A stretch of DNA of 43,794 nucleotides from assembly GCA_005772855.1 (NCBI GenBank), contig SXIK01000152.1:1-43794 (forward strand), read 5' to 3'. Shown here piece after piece: positions 34,783 to 43,675 of the stretch. This stretch comes from Planctomycetia bacterium. Lineage in GTDB: Bacteria; Planctomycetota; UBA8108; SXIK01. Both the position numbers and the translations under genes were made by a program. The first letter of the stretch is position 1; each line of letters starts with the position of its first letter. The notes below the pieces were generated by a model. It saw nothing but the letters and a program-made list of their open reading frames with translations. It did not search any database and was not told the origin of the DNA.

Positions 34783-35600
34783 GTGCCGACGCGGGCGTTG
34801 ACCGGAGCGGGGTCGGTCCACGAGAATCCCGGCCAGCATGAAGCTCGAGGAGTGCCACCAAAGGGTGCAGGAGCGGAGTCGGCTCCGTTGCCCAGCGACA
34901 CTGCGTTCGCAGCTGTGCGAGCAATGGGAGTGGCCGTGGGGCTGCTCCTGCTCGCCGCGTCGTTCGCACACGGCAGCGTCCCGATGCTGCGGCCCATCAA
35001 GAGTCGGCCTCTGACCACGCTCGTGTGCCTTCTCGTTGCCATCGCCATCGTGCGCCTCAGGGCCTGCGCCTTGCCTCGCCGTTTCGTCACACGCCTCATC
35101 CTCGAGTCGAGATCGCCGCTCTTCCATCTGGCGCTGTTCGCCCTGGGCACCGCTTCATGCTCCGCGGTGAGCTGGCTCTTCCTGGGCGGCCTCCCACGCA
35201 TCGACGACGAGGTCGCTGCCGTCTTCCAGGCAAGAATCTTTTCGCAGGGAGCGTTCGTCCTGCCGTTGCCCGCGGCACCAGAGTTCTTCGAGCTCTTCGG
35301 CGTGCTCGGCGGCCGGGCCGGGCTGGGCCACTGGTGCGGCATGTATCCGCCGGGTTGTCCCTGCTGCTCGCGCCGGGCGTCGCCTGCGGGGTGCCCTGGC
35401 TTGTCAACCCCGTCCTCGGCGGCTTGTTGCTGGTCGCCACCTCCCTCCTGGGAGACGAGCTCTTCGGCCCCAGGATCGGGCGCCTCGCGGGCCTCCTCGG
35501 CCTCTTCGAGCTGATTCCCGCCGCCAGTGGCGGCAGGCTCCGCCGCCTGGTCCACGCGCCGCCGGAGCGAGCAGGTCAGGGCGCGGGTGCGGACGGATAG
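34783..35600 (+). pseudogene. Frameshifted, truncated GT39/ArnT-like membrane glycosyltransferase remnant
   Basis: From about 34920 the plus frame reads as membrane helices (MGVAVGLLLLAASF; LTTLVCLLVAIAIV; LFHLALFALGTASCSAVSWL) followed by a loop typical of GT39-like proteins: GLPRIDDEVAAVFQARIF, then GHWCGMYPPG. At 35356-35358 one base is missing from an expected TGG: the next frame continues as SLLLAPGVACGVPWLVNPVL and LLGDELFGPRIGRLAGLL, exactly what should follow YPPGW. Similarity fades after about 35515, about 200 residues in, whereas intact proteins have 450-700. It is a decayed gene, unless the single-base loss is a sequencing error combined with a real 3' truncation. Confidence 0.7.
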
Positions 35601-35911
35601 GAGATCCAGGGGGACGGTGGCACTTGGCTCGACTTTCGCGTTTTTCCGGCGGCCCGGCCGGCCCTTTCCTTACAGGCGAGCGCAGGCTTCATCTTTTTCT
35701 GCACACCCCTGGCCTGGTAGCACCCTCGTCAAAAAGGGCCAGGCCCTGCGGGCGAGCGTGCGGATCGTCGATCTCTGCGTCGGCCCTCTGGGCCCCTCAA
35801 CGCTCCATCCTTGGTCGCGTCTCGGCCCCGGCGTACGCTCCGCGGTACGCGATCGTCGGCTCGCCTTGATCCCTCCGAAGCGGACGCTGACGCCGTCGGT
35901 ACAATACGCGA
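35601..35911. other. Intergenic stretch upstream of the SNF2 helicase gene
   Basis: No gene is recognised; it may be the eroded 3' part of the glycosyltransferase remnant. It contains an inverted repeat (GGCCTGG at 35711-35717, CCAGGCC at 35739-35745, 21-base loop). The promoter of the helicase operon is expected here, but no boxes were identified with confidence. Confidence 0.4.
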
Positions 35912-38665
35912 ATGCAGGAGCCGGAGGAGATCGTTGTATTCTCACTGGGCCTAACCCCGACCGGCCACGTCGCGGTGGTCCTCGACGATGCGCCGTCGGC
36001 CGATCTTCCACCACGCGCCGCTTCCCGCATCCGAGCCGCCTTCGAGCGCGGACGCGGCCACGGCCTCTTCCACCTCGGAGCCGTCGAGACGCAGGGTGAG
36101 CTCGGGCCAGCAATTTCCTTCTGGCGCGACCTCGCAAAGCTCTACCTGACCAAGCTGTGTGCTCACGTCGACATCGATCAGGCCGTCAAGGAAGGTCTCC
36201 CTGTGAACTTCCCCGATGACGAAGCCTCCGCGATGCTCGCCTCCGCGCCGCCCTTCCGGGGCGCAGAATATCTCTCCCGCGAGGCGCTCGACGGGGCCTG
36301 GAGGGAGATCGGGCAGGCGTTTCTCGACGAGGTGAAGGCCTCCGGCCTCGGCGCGCAGGAGATGCTCAAGCAGAGGAACGAGCTCTGGAACATGGTGGGG
36401 CGCGTTTTCTTCCATCTCGCCGAAAACAAGGCGCGCCCCGATGTGCCCTTTGCGTTTCTCGCGACGTACACGACTCGAATTTCGAGCCAGGGCAAGCTCC
36501 AGCACGTGCCTCTGGGTCGGGCGGTGCAGGAGCAGGCGATCGGGGGAGACAGGAAGCTCCTTCTCTCTCTCCTCCTCCCCGTGCAGAGGGCAGCTTCGCA
36601 GAGCACGTTGCTTCGGGAGCTCGTCGACTCCGGAAAGATTTTTCAGACCCAGGCGTGGAAGCCTTCGGAGGCGTACCGGTTTCTCAAGGAGGTTCCGCTT
36701 CTCGAAGACAAGGGGGTGCACGTGCGGCTGCCGGACTGGTGGAAGCGCGGGCAGCCACCTCGTCTGCAGGTGAGTGTGACGATGGGGAGCGAAAGTGCCG
36801 TGGGGGTCGGCGTGGAGGCCATGCTCGACTTCTCCGTCGGCCTCGCCATGGACGGCGAGCCGGTCTCGAAAGCTGAATGGAAGGAGATCCTGGCCCAGAA
36901 CGACGGGCTTGCGCTCGTCAAGGGGCGCTGGGTCGAGGTCGACCGCAAGAAACTCGAGGGGCTCCTCGAGCACTGGAAGCAGGTCGAGCAGGCGGCGCGC
37001 GAGGACGGCGTGACCTTCTTGAAGGCCGTGCGGCTCCTTGCGGGGGCACCCGGCTCGAGTTCGACCTTCGACCCAACCGGTGCCGAGCCCGCGTCCCGGG
37101 ACGAGTGGCTCTCCGTGAACGCAGGGCCCTGGCTGCGGGAGGCGCTCGAAAGCCTCCGCAAGCCCGAGGCAGCGCTCGAGCTTGCCCCGGGGGCTGAGCT
37201 CACCGCCGACCTACGCCCGTATCAGCGCGACGGCGTCAAGTGGCTCTGGCTGCTCCGAAAGCTGGGGCTCGGCGGCTGTCTCGCCGATGACATGGGCCTC
37301 GGGAAGACGGTGCAGGTCATCGCGATTCTTGTTCTCTTGCGGCGCGAGCGCGCAAGAGCGAGCGCTTCGCGGCCTAGCATCCTCGTCCTGCCGGCTTCAC
37401 TCATCGGAAACTGGAAGAGCGAGCTCGAAAAGTTTGCGCCGGCCGTCAAGTTCTTCGTCGCTCATCCTTCAGAGGTACCGACAGGGGAGATCCCTACGGC
37501 GATCGAGGAGCGATTTCATGACTTCGACGTCGTCCTGACCACCTATGGATTCATCCATCGCCAGGCGTGGGCTCGAGAGAAACAGTGGGACCTCGTCGTC
37601 CTCGATGAAGCGCAGGCGATCAAAAACCCAGGCACCAACCAGGCAAAGGCTGTCAAGGAACTCCGCTGCCGACAGCGCGTCGTGCTCACGGGAACTCCGA
37701 TCGAGAACCGTGTCGGCGACCTCTGGTCCCTCTTCGACTTCTTGAACCCGGGCCTCCTCGGGAGCGCGAAGGAGTTTTCGCGATTCGCGGGTACGGCGGG
37801 AAAGGGCGGCCGCGACGTCTTCGGGACGATCCGAAGCCTTGTGCGGCCCTACATCCTGCGTCGCTTGAAGACGGACAGGCGGATCATTCGTGACTTGCCC
37901 GACAAGACCGAAGTGAAGGTTCACTGCGGTCTCGAGAAGACGCAGGCGGTGCTCTATCAGAAGACCGTGGACGATCTCGCGAAATCGCTCGGGGGGCTCG
38001 ATCGGAAGGACGGGATCCGCCGGCGCGGCATCGTGCTCTCGTTCCTTCTTCGTCTGAAGCAGATCTGCAACCACCCTTCGCAGTGGACGGGCGACGGCGT
38101 CTATGCGCCCGAGCACAGCGGGAAAATGCTCCGGTTGCGCGAGATTTCGGACGAGATCTCCTCTCGGCAGGAGAAAGTCCTCGTCTTCACGCAGTTCCAG
38201 GAGATCACACGCCCGCTCGAGGAGTTTCTGAGAGGTGTTTTCCGCCGGAGCGGGCTTGTCCTTGACGGCACGACTCCCGTCAAGGCGCGCAAGGGGCTCG
38301 TGGACGACTTCCAGGCCGAGCAGGGGCCACCGTTTTTCGTCCTCTCGGTCAAGGCTGGCGGGACCGGGCTCAACTTGACGGCGGCGTCGCACGTCGTTCA
38401 CTTCGACCGCTGGTGGAATCCCGCCGTCGAGAACCAGGCGACGGATCGGGCTTTTCGCATTGGGCAAAAGCGAAACGTGCTCGTGCACAAATTCGTCTGC
38501 CGGGGCACCGTGGAGGAAAAAATCGATGAGATGCTCACGGCCAAACAAGGATTGTCGGATGAGATCCTGAAGGGGGGAGCCGAATCGTCGCTAACAGAAA
38601 TGGGCGATGAGGAGTTGATTCAATTCGTATCGCTCGATTTCAATAGAGCGACGGTGGAGAGTTGA
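35912..38665 (+). CDS. SNF2-family helicase-like ATPase
   Basis: A 917-aa protein. Residues 1-410 form the N-terminal region found in bacterial SNF2 proteins (SNF2_assoc type, e.g. GVHVRLPDWWKRGQPPRLQV; EVDRKKLEGLLEHW). The ATPase core starts with LRPYQRDGVKWLWLLRKLG and has motif I DDMGLGKT (from residue 459), Ia ILVLPASLIGNWKSE, II DEAQ (565-568), III LTGTPIENRVGDLWSLFDFL, and the C-terminal lobe VLVFTQFQEI, VKAGGTGLNLTAASHVVHFDRWWNPAVENQATDRAFRIGQ split over motifs V and VI. These are double-stranded-DNA translocases that remodel nucleoprotein complexes, as RapA does with RNA polymerase. The SWIM gene starts 26 bp after its stop. Confidence 0.95.
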   Translation: MQEPEEIVVFSLGLTPTGHVAVVLDDAPSADLPPRAASRIRAAFERGRGHGLFHLGAVETQGELGPAISFWRDLAKLYLTKLCAHVDIDQAVKEGLPVNFPDDEASAMLASAPPFRGAEYLSREALDGAWREIGQAFLDEVKASGLGAQEMLKQRNELWNMVGRVFFHLAENKARPDVPFAFLATYTTRISSQGKLQHVPLGRAVQEQAIGGDRKLLLSLLLPVQRAASQSTLLRELVDSGKIFQTQAWKPSEAYRFLKEVPLLEDKGVHVRLPDWWKRGQPPRLQVSVTMGSESAVGVGVEAMLDFSVGLAMDGEPVSKAEWKEILAQNDGLALVKGRWVEVDRKKLEGLLEHWKQVEQAAREDGVTFLKAVRLLAGAPGSSSTFDPTGAEPASRDEWLSVNAGPWLREALESLRKPEAALELAPGAELTADLRPYQRDGVKWLWLLRKLGLGGCLADDMGLGKTVQVIAILVLLRRERARASASRPSILVLPASLIGNWKSELEKFAPAVKFFVAHPSEVPTGEIPTAIEERFHDFDVVLTTYGFIHRQAWAREKQWDLVVLDEAQAIKNPGTNQAKAVKELRCRQRVVLTGTPIENRVGDLWSLFDFLNPGLLGSAKEFSRFAGTAGKGGRDVFGTIRSLVRPYILRRLKTDRRIIRDLPDKTEVKVHCGLEKTQAVLYQKTVDDLAKSLGGLDRKDGIRRRGIVLSFLLRLKQICNHPSQWTGDGVYAPEHSGKMLRLREISDEISSRQEKVLVFTQFQEITRPLEEFLRGVFRRSGLVLDGTTPVKARKGLVDDFQAEQGPPFFVLSVKAGGTGLNLTAASHVVHFDRWWNPAVENQATDRAFRIGQKRNVLVHKFVCRGTVEEKIDEMLTAKQGLSDEILKGGAESSLTEMGDEELIQFVSLDFNRATVES

Positions 38666-38691
38666 ACCGAAAAACGCCGAAAGGTGGATTC

Positions 38692-39582
38692 ATGGCGTAC
38701 TGGAGTAGGTCATCAAGAGGCGGCGGCTGGGGCGGAGGATCCGGCATGTGGGCGCCTTACGTGCCTGTCGCCAAGCGAAGAGCGAATGCCGCGAAGCATG
38801 CGGCCAAATTGATGAAGAAGGGCGAAAAGGTCGAGCCGGTCGTCATCGACGGGCGCAAGATCACGAAAACCTTCTGGGGCACAGCCTGGTGCGAAAACCT
38901 CGAAGCCTACAGCGACTTCTCGAATCGACTCCCTCGAGGCCGGACGTACGTCCGAAACGGTTCGGTGATCCACCTCAAGATTTCGGGCGGCAAGCTCGAT
39001 GCCCTCGTGAGCGGATCGTCGATCTACACGATTCAGATCACGATCTCACCGCTCCAGAAGAAGCGGTGGACTGACGTCAAGTCGTCCTGTGGCGGCAAGA
39101 TCGATTCCCTGGTCGAGCTTCTCCAGGGCAAGTTTTCCCGGGGGGTCATGGAGGTGATGACGAGCCAGACAACGGGGCTCTTTCCGGCGCCGAGCGAAAT
39201 CAAGATGGCGTGCTCCTGCCCGGACGGAGCCTACATGTGCAAACACCTGGCCGCGGTGCTCTACGGTGTTGGCGCCCGCCTCGACACGCAGCCGGAGCTG
39301 CTTTTCCTGCTCAGGGAAGTGGACCACTTCGAGCTTGTGAGCGAAATCGCGAAGACGCCGCTTCTGGGCAGCAGCGCAGACAGCGCGAACGCGCCAACCG
39401 CCGATGCAGACGAGCTCTCGAAGGTTTTTGGGATCGAGATCGACGCGAGCGCGTCACCTCCACCTGTTTCTTCGCGCCGGTCGAAGGCGCGGGTAGCTCC
39501 GTCCACCTCCCGCAAGACGAAAAAGACGGCCTCCAAGCCGAAAAAGAAGCATCGCAAGCCGGCGAAAGCTCGTGTCCGGTAG
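38692..39582 (+). CDS. SWIM zinc-finger protein
   Basis: 296 aa from the ATG at 38692, preceded by AAAGGTGGA; a TTG ten codons upstream overlaps the helicase stop and is an alternative. A Gly-rich start (SRGGGWGGGSGMW) is followed by FWGTAWCENLEAYSDFSNRLPRGRTY split over two strands, typical of bacterial SWIM proteins. The SWIM finger is CSCPDGAYMCKH: C174, C176, C183 and H185. A basic Lys/Arg-rich tail (about 265-296) probably contacts nucleic acid. SWIM fingers bind DNA or proteins, and this family is repeatedly found next to SNF2 ATPases, so the two probably act as one complex. Substrate unknown. Confidence 0.93.
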   Translation: MAYWSRSSRGGGWGGGSGMWAPYVPVAKRRANAAKHAAKLMKKGEKVEPVVIDGRKITKTFWGTAWCENLEAYSDFSNRLPRGRTYVRNGSVIHLKISGGKLDALVSGSSIYTIQITISPLQKKRWTDVKSSCGGKIDSLVELLQGKFSRGVMEVMTSQTTGLFPAPSEIKMACSCPDGAYMCKHLAAVLYGVGARLDTQPELLFLLREVDHFELVSEIAKTPLLGSSADSANAPTADADELSKVFGIEIDASASPPPVSSRRSKARVAPSTSRKTKKTASKPKKKHRKPAKARVR

Positions 39583-39759
39583 CCGCAAGCCAGATTTATT
39601 TTGCTGTCGTTTGGAAGTCGCGCGACGGCGCGAAGTGGGTGTCGGTAACCCCGCGTGGTCAAGCTACTGGGTGTGGATGCCTGGGAACACATGTTCTACC
39701 GGCGACGGATCCGCCGCCCGGACGGGCTGATCCAGGACCCGTTCGGGCAGAGGAACGAC

Positions 39760-39846
39760 CGTGAGGATGGTGAGGCGCTTGTTGATCCGTTTGTCGGGCA
39801 GCTCTGCCAAGCCGAACTCACCTTGAGCCCAGTCGTCTTCAATTTT
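39760..39846 (-). mobile_element. IS4-type transposase N-terminal remnant
   Basis: On the minus strand about 29 codons read IEDDWAQGEFGLAELPDKRI and continue NKRLTILT. This matches the DNA-binding N-terminus of IS4/Tn5-type transposases (W-x-x-x-E-F/L-x-x-x-x-L-x-DKR-x-x-KRL). No catalytic DDE domain follows on either side and the frame ends at 39664, so only a fragment is left. I see nothing else in the surrounding gap (39583-40064) between the SWIM gene and the haloperoxidase gene. Confidence 0.6.
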
Positions 39847-40064
39847 TGGCGCTCTTGACTGCCCAGGCACAAAGTTTCTCGCGCGATTACGGATTGCGAA
39901 TCCCGGGGAAGGACGAAGACTTCCTTGATTCCTTGCGTGGCTTTGCACCCGCGGTCCTCCTTCCCGCGTCCGCTGCTGCCATGCTGGCAACTGGCAGCAC
40001 GACAACAGGAGACGTGGGCACTTTCAAATCGGCTCGGATGAATGCACGACTCGAGTACTGTGGG

Positions 40065-42284
40065 CTACGAATTGCAGCTCGCGTAACTCTCGCAGCCCAA
40101 GTCACCCGCCGAGCCAGGGGCGTCGGGATCGGTGCCGCAGGCATCGGTGGTGGGACCGGGGGAGACCGGCGGAGCTGTACCCAGGAACAGGAAGCCGAGG
40201 ATGTGGCTCCCGTCCGAAATGTCCACGCGGCCATCGTTGTTGGAGTCCGCAGCCTCCAGGCAGCCGGGCTTGGCCCCGCCCAGGAAGAGATAGCCGAAGG
40301 TGGATACGGCATCCGAAAGATCGAGCCTGCCACTGTCGTTGACATCGCCGCGGTGGAATCGCTTCCGCTGCGTACCAGCAAAGTAGTTCTGGGCCAGGGC
40401 AAAGGAGCCTTCACCGGCCTTCTTGCCAATGAATCGACCCGGGATGTCGTCCCACGGCGGGTGAAATCCCGTCCAGATTCGAGACAAGCTACACTGATCT
40501 GCGGCATCAAAATACTTCGCCCACTGCAGCTTGACCGTAACACTTGGCCCCTTTTCCACCCTCAGGAAGGAATCCTGAGCGCACACAAACTCGCCGAGGC
40601 CGCCCGGGAAAAACTCCGAACCAGTCAAGAGAGTCAGTGAGGTGGCGCCAGCGCGGCTAAACGTGCTGTGGCCCGAGATATAGCCGGGAAACGGCGGGGT
40701 CACGAAGGTCTTGACCTGATAGGGCCAATAGTTCTCGGCCAAGACCCAGCCGACGCCGGCTGTATTCACCTTCGGGTCGGCTACCAACAGCGGTCCCCGC
40801 CAAACCCTCACAGCGATCTTGTCATCGCTGCCCGCAAGGTGTGCGTGGCGCTGCCCTGGAGCTGTCGTCTCCGGGGTGACCAGTTCGATCAGGCCAGGGC
40901 GAAGGTTGAAGCCCTGCGGATGGTAGGACGGTAAGCCAGGATCAGATCGCTGTCCAAGCCCCGCGAGGTGCCGGATCGCTGAGATCGGCCGGATGCCGTC
41001 GTAGCGTCCCTTGATGCCCCAGGCACAGACCGCAGCATCGTGGACGGCACCTCCCAGGACGAAGTACACCTTGACGTCCCACTCCAGAGGGTCGAGCACC
41101 GGCCCTGTGCCTCCCAGACGTCTGACATGCAGCGGATGGTCCGAAACGTAGTTCGCGACGCTAAACCAGTGACCAGGAGGCGTTTCCGAGTTGGGGCCAT
41201 CAGCCCAGAACTCTGAAAGTGAACGTGTGAAGTCCCCCCGGGGCACCATCTGCGACTCGTAAGGCTGACCCGTAACCGCGTTGACCGCGTAACCGGGTCC
41301 CATGTCTCCGCCATGTTCGAAATCGTAGAATGGCGGAATGTCGCTCGGATCCGGCAGAACCGCATTCCCGATCGAGGCAGGAGAGGCATCGATCATGACG
41401 CCGTCTTCTGTCGTGTGGTGGCTCGCCCAGGACAGATTCATCTCGAAACCCCAACGATAGAGGTCATCTCCAACCCCGCCCAGCGCCGGGGGTGGCCCCG
41501 GATCGTGGTAGGCCCAGTAGTCAAAGCCGCCCCGCGTGGAGCTGGTTCTATCGGCAGAGGTAAGGGCAAACCCCGGCACCTGGCCCCATTCCTGAGTGAA
41601 GGCCGCCGGGTAGCCGCCGAGGACGACATTTCCAGCCTGGTCGATGAAGAACGAAAGGGCCAGGGGCTGCCAGCGATTGGGGTCGATGATGTTGGGATTG
41701 CCCGGCAGCCCCGGAACCAGGGGTGGGTTGATCGGGGCGTAGAAGCGGTTCTTGTAGTTGTCGATCTCGTTGGAGTTGTCCGCGAGGCCAAACGCGATAA
41801 TTGTGGCAGTAATTCGGTTTCCCAGCGCCGCGGGAGTGTTGCCCACAGTGGTGATCACGTTGACGTCGTATCCGAGAGTCGCCATCTTGGCGTTGAGACT
41901 GGGCAGCGTCACAGCGGCACCAGGAGAATTCTTGAACCGATGGCTGAGCAGTCGGTAGCACGCATAGCTCAAAGTCTCGGCGCGGGCGCTCGGGATGTCG
42001 GTAGCCTGTGCGTACTCGTGGTGGATAAACGTGTTGGAGGTAGAGTCGTAGGCAGCCCACGAATCCCACATGGCCAGGGAAGTATGCCAGAGGTTTCGAG
42101 CATGCACCGTTGGCCGCGCAGAGTCCTTGCGGATGGCGGCGAGGAGCTCCTCGTTCCACTGACGGGCTATCGAATGCGCTGGCGCCTCGCCGCGCAATGG
42201 GGCGCCCGGAGCCCAGAGCGCGCCAGCCACGGCGATCGCGAGGGCGCCAACATGCTGATGCAAGAGACAAGCTTTTCGAATCAA
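40065..42284 (-). CDS. Vanadium-haloperoxidase-like (PAP2 superfamily) protein with C-terminal dockerin
   Basis: 739 aa from a TTG at 42284, chosen because AAAGGA lies eight bases upstream and a signal peptide follows (LGALAIAVAGAL type: HVGALAIAVAGALWAPGAPL); an ATG at 42353 is in frame but has no ribosome site. The body matches the vanadium-dependent haloperoxidase/PAP2 group: RQWNEELLAAIRKDSARPTV, NLWHTSLAMWDSWAAYD, PFPGYISGHSTFSRAG with H539, and SRIWTGFHPPWDDIPG with R602 and H608. Such enzymes hold vanadate and oxidise halides with H2O2, or are phosphatases. Residues about 640-690 hold two EF-hand-like dockerin repeats (GDVNDSGRLDLSDAV; ADSNNDGRVDISDGS). It is exported and possibly anchored through the dockerin. 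No cohesin is seen. Confidence 0.88.
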   Translation of the reverse strand: MIRKACLLHQHVGALAIAVAGALWAPGAPLRGEAPAHSIARQWNEELLAAIRKDSARPTVHARNLWHTSLAMWDSWAAYDSTSNTFIHHEYAQATDIPSARAETLSYACYRLLSHRFKNSPGAAVTLPSLNAKMATLGYDVNVITTVGNTPAALGNRITATIIAFGLADNSNEIDNYKNRFYAPINPPLVPGLPGNPNIIDPNRWQPLALSFFIDQAGNVVLGGYPAAFTQEWGQVPGFALTSADRTSSTRGGFDYWAYHDPGPPPALGGVGDDLYRWGFEMNLSWASHHTTEDGVMIDASPASIGNAVLPDPSDIPPFYDFEHGGDMGPGYAVNAVTGQPYESQMVPRGDFTRSLSEFWADGPNSETPPGHWFSVANYVSDHPLHVRRLGGTGPVLDPLEWDVKVYFVLGGAVHDAAVCAWGIKGRYDGIRPISAIRHLAGLGQRSDPGLPSYHPQGFNLRPGLIELVTPETTAPGQRHAHLAGSDDKIAVRVWRGPLLVADPKVNTAGVGWVLAENYWPYQVKTFVTPPFPGYISGHSTFSRAGATSLTLLTGSEFFPGGLGEFVCAQDSFLRVEKGPSVTVKLQWAKYFDAADQCSLSRIWTGFHPPWDDIPGRFIGKKAGEGSFALAQNYFAGTQRKRFHRGDVNDSGRLDLSDAVSTFGYLFLGGAKPGCLEAADSNNDGRVDISDGSHILGFLFLGTAPPVSPGPTTDACGTDPDAPGSAGDLGCESYASCNS

Positions 42285-42603
42285 GTGCAGAGTCCTTTCC
42301 TCGATCCTCGGGTACAAGGCCGTCCGGCGGCCAAAGACTTCCCGTGGAACCATCGGATGTGTTTGACTATTGTTAGCCGTCCTTCAGACCCACGAGAAGG
42401 GCCGGGCAAGGCAATCCTCGTACTTCCGGACCAAGTGGACATTTCAAGGGACCCAGCGCTCCCGTGCAAATTTTGCGCCAAGTTCGCGACTCAAACGATC
42501 TGTCTATACTTGAAGGTTCTTGTGAGATAGTCGCCAATCCCTGCAGATTCTTGCCCGGATTGTGTGCGACTCAGTCATGGATTGTACGACCCCGAGAATC
42601 GCA
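42285..42603. other. Intergenic stretch between haloperoxidase and DM13-like genes
   Basis: No gene supported. It should contain the promoter of the minus-strand haloperoxidase gene, and possibly the terminator of the DM13-like gene. No clear promoter boxes or terminator hairpin were identified. Confidence 0.35.
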
Positions 42604-43323
42604 TCAGGGAACAATTGTTAGCTCCGCGTAGGCGAACGTAAGCGGAAAGGCGTCGCACCAGATCGAGACGAAGTTGAAATCCGCGGAGGAAATGCCGTCC
42701 GGAAGCAAGAGTTCGAGCGTTTCCTTGTCATACGGCTTGTCCCTCCGGATGTCCCCACTAACGATCACGCCCTGGTTCTCGAAGAGCTCCCTGGTCAGAA
42801 GGACTACGACCTGGGGATCGCCGAGGCCCCTCTGTGCCTATGATCGTGAGACATCCAGCCCCCCATCAATTACTGTAGAGGGCGAGGAGATGTCTTTGCA
42901 TGTCGTCAAAGCGAACAGAAGGGTCGACAGCTCCTCAACCCTGCCATCAATTTGATGCCCAGGATCGAGGACATCGATCAGCCGGCCCCGGCGCAGCACC
43001 CTTGCGCACTCGTTGAGCTCGGCACTCGAGAAGGGAGGGAGTTCGCTCTGGCCGCCGAAGAGATGCGTGAGAGTGGCCACAGCGTCGGAGATATCGAGCT
43101 TCCCGTCACCGTTAGCGTCGGCGACCGGCGTGCAGGGAGGTGCCTTGCCTCCCGCGAAGAGGAAGTTGAGTATGTGGATCGGGTCGCTGATATCGATCTT
43201 TTGATCTCCGTTCGAATCGCCGCGGATCGGTGACTGGGCTGGCGCGGCAACAGCCATCAACACGACAATAGCCGGAGCGATCAGCGGCAAGAGGGCCTTG
43301 GCAGAACGGATCGAGTAGCACAT
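42604..43323 (-). pseudogene. Exported dockerin + DM13-like domain protein interrupted by an in-frame TAG
   Basis: From the ATG at 43323: signal peptide (ALLPLIAPAIVVLMAVAAPAQ), then two dockerin repeats (GDSNGDQKIDISDPIHIL; ADANGDGKLDISDAVATL). Next comes the opening of a DM13-like domain (GRLIDVLDPGHQIDGRVEEL). The frame stops at TAG (42840-42838, codon 162), but the same frame continues without another stop to TGA at 42604 and encodes the rest of the domain: GLGDPQVVVLLTRELFENQG, LELLLPDGISSADFNFVSIW and CDAFPLTFAYAEL. The VSIWC...F pattern is the DM13 C-terminal signature. The intact reading on both sides of one stop suggests a recent nonsense mutation, a base-calling error or, less likely, readthrough. 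Confidence 0.65.
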
Positions 43324-43381
43324 GGGTTCGATCACCCTCCAGGGGGAAAGGATTGACGAGCTTGACGGTGGGGTACGGGAC

Positions 43382-43675
43382 TCATGCAGGATCCTGGCCG
43401 GAGGCAACCTCGCACTTCAGTCCGTCTGCAGTCGGATCTGTGCCCGCGGAAGGAAACGGCGATGCGAGCGGCGGCCCATGCAAGTAAAGGGCTTGTCCAA
43501 TGCGCAAGGCATCGGCGGTGTCGACTTTGCCATCGTCGTCGGAGTCGAATTGGTCGAGGCAGTCCGGCGCTGGCTGCGACTGAAACAAGAAGGCGAGAGT
43601 GATGGTCATGTCGGTGATATTCACCCGTCCATCCCCGTTGGCGTCTCCCCGTATATACCTCGCGCGCCCACACAT
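43382..43675 (-). CDS. Dockerin type I repeat fragment (97 aa)
   Basis: From the ATG at 43675: MCGRARYIRGDANGDG, then a second Ca-binding loop DSDDDGKVDTADALRIGQ, a proline-rich tail and the stop at 43382. Two EF-hand-like loops with D-x-N/D-x-D-G spacing make one dockerin module, which in related proteins is the C-terminal end of a large exported protein. Here the upstream sequence is the edge repeat (43659-43794), and the frame stays open through it to about 43771, so the original N-terminal part is missing or has been replaced. There is no signal peptide. It is probably a gene remnant, lying 58 bp upstream of the DM13-like gene. Confidence 0.55.
   Translation of the reverse strand: MCGRARYIRGDANGDGRVNITDMTITLAFLFQSQPAPDCLDQFDSDDDGKVDTADALRIGQALYLHGPPLASPFPSAGTDPTADGLKCEVASGQDPA

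Noticed and set aside
34599-35555. 318-codon minus-strand frame over the glycosyltransferase remnant
   Set aside because: Low-complexity composition; the plus frames show clear membrane-glycosyltransferase motifs instead.
39655-39858. 67-codon plus-strand hypothetical gene
   Set aside because: Antisense to the transposase-like remnant and without its own support.
41313-42530. 405-codon plus-strand frame opposite the haloperoxidase gene
   Set aside because: Antisense shadow; no recognisable domain, and the minus strand carries the conserved motifs.
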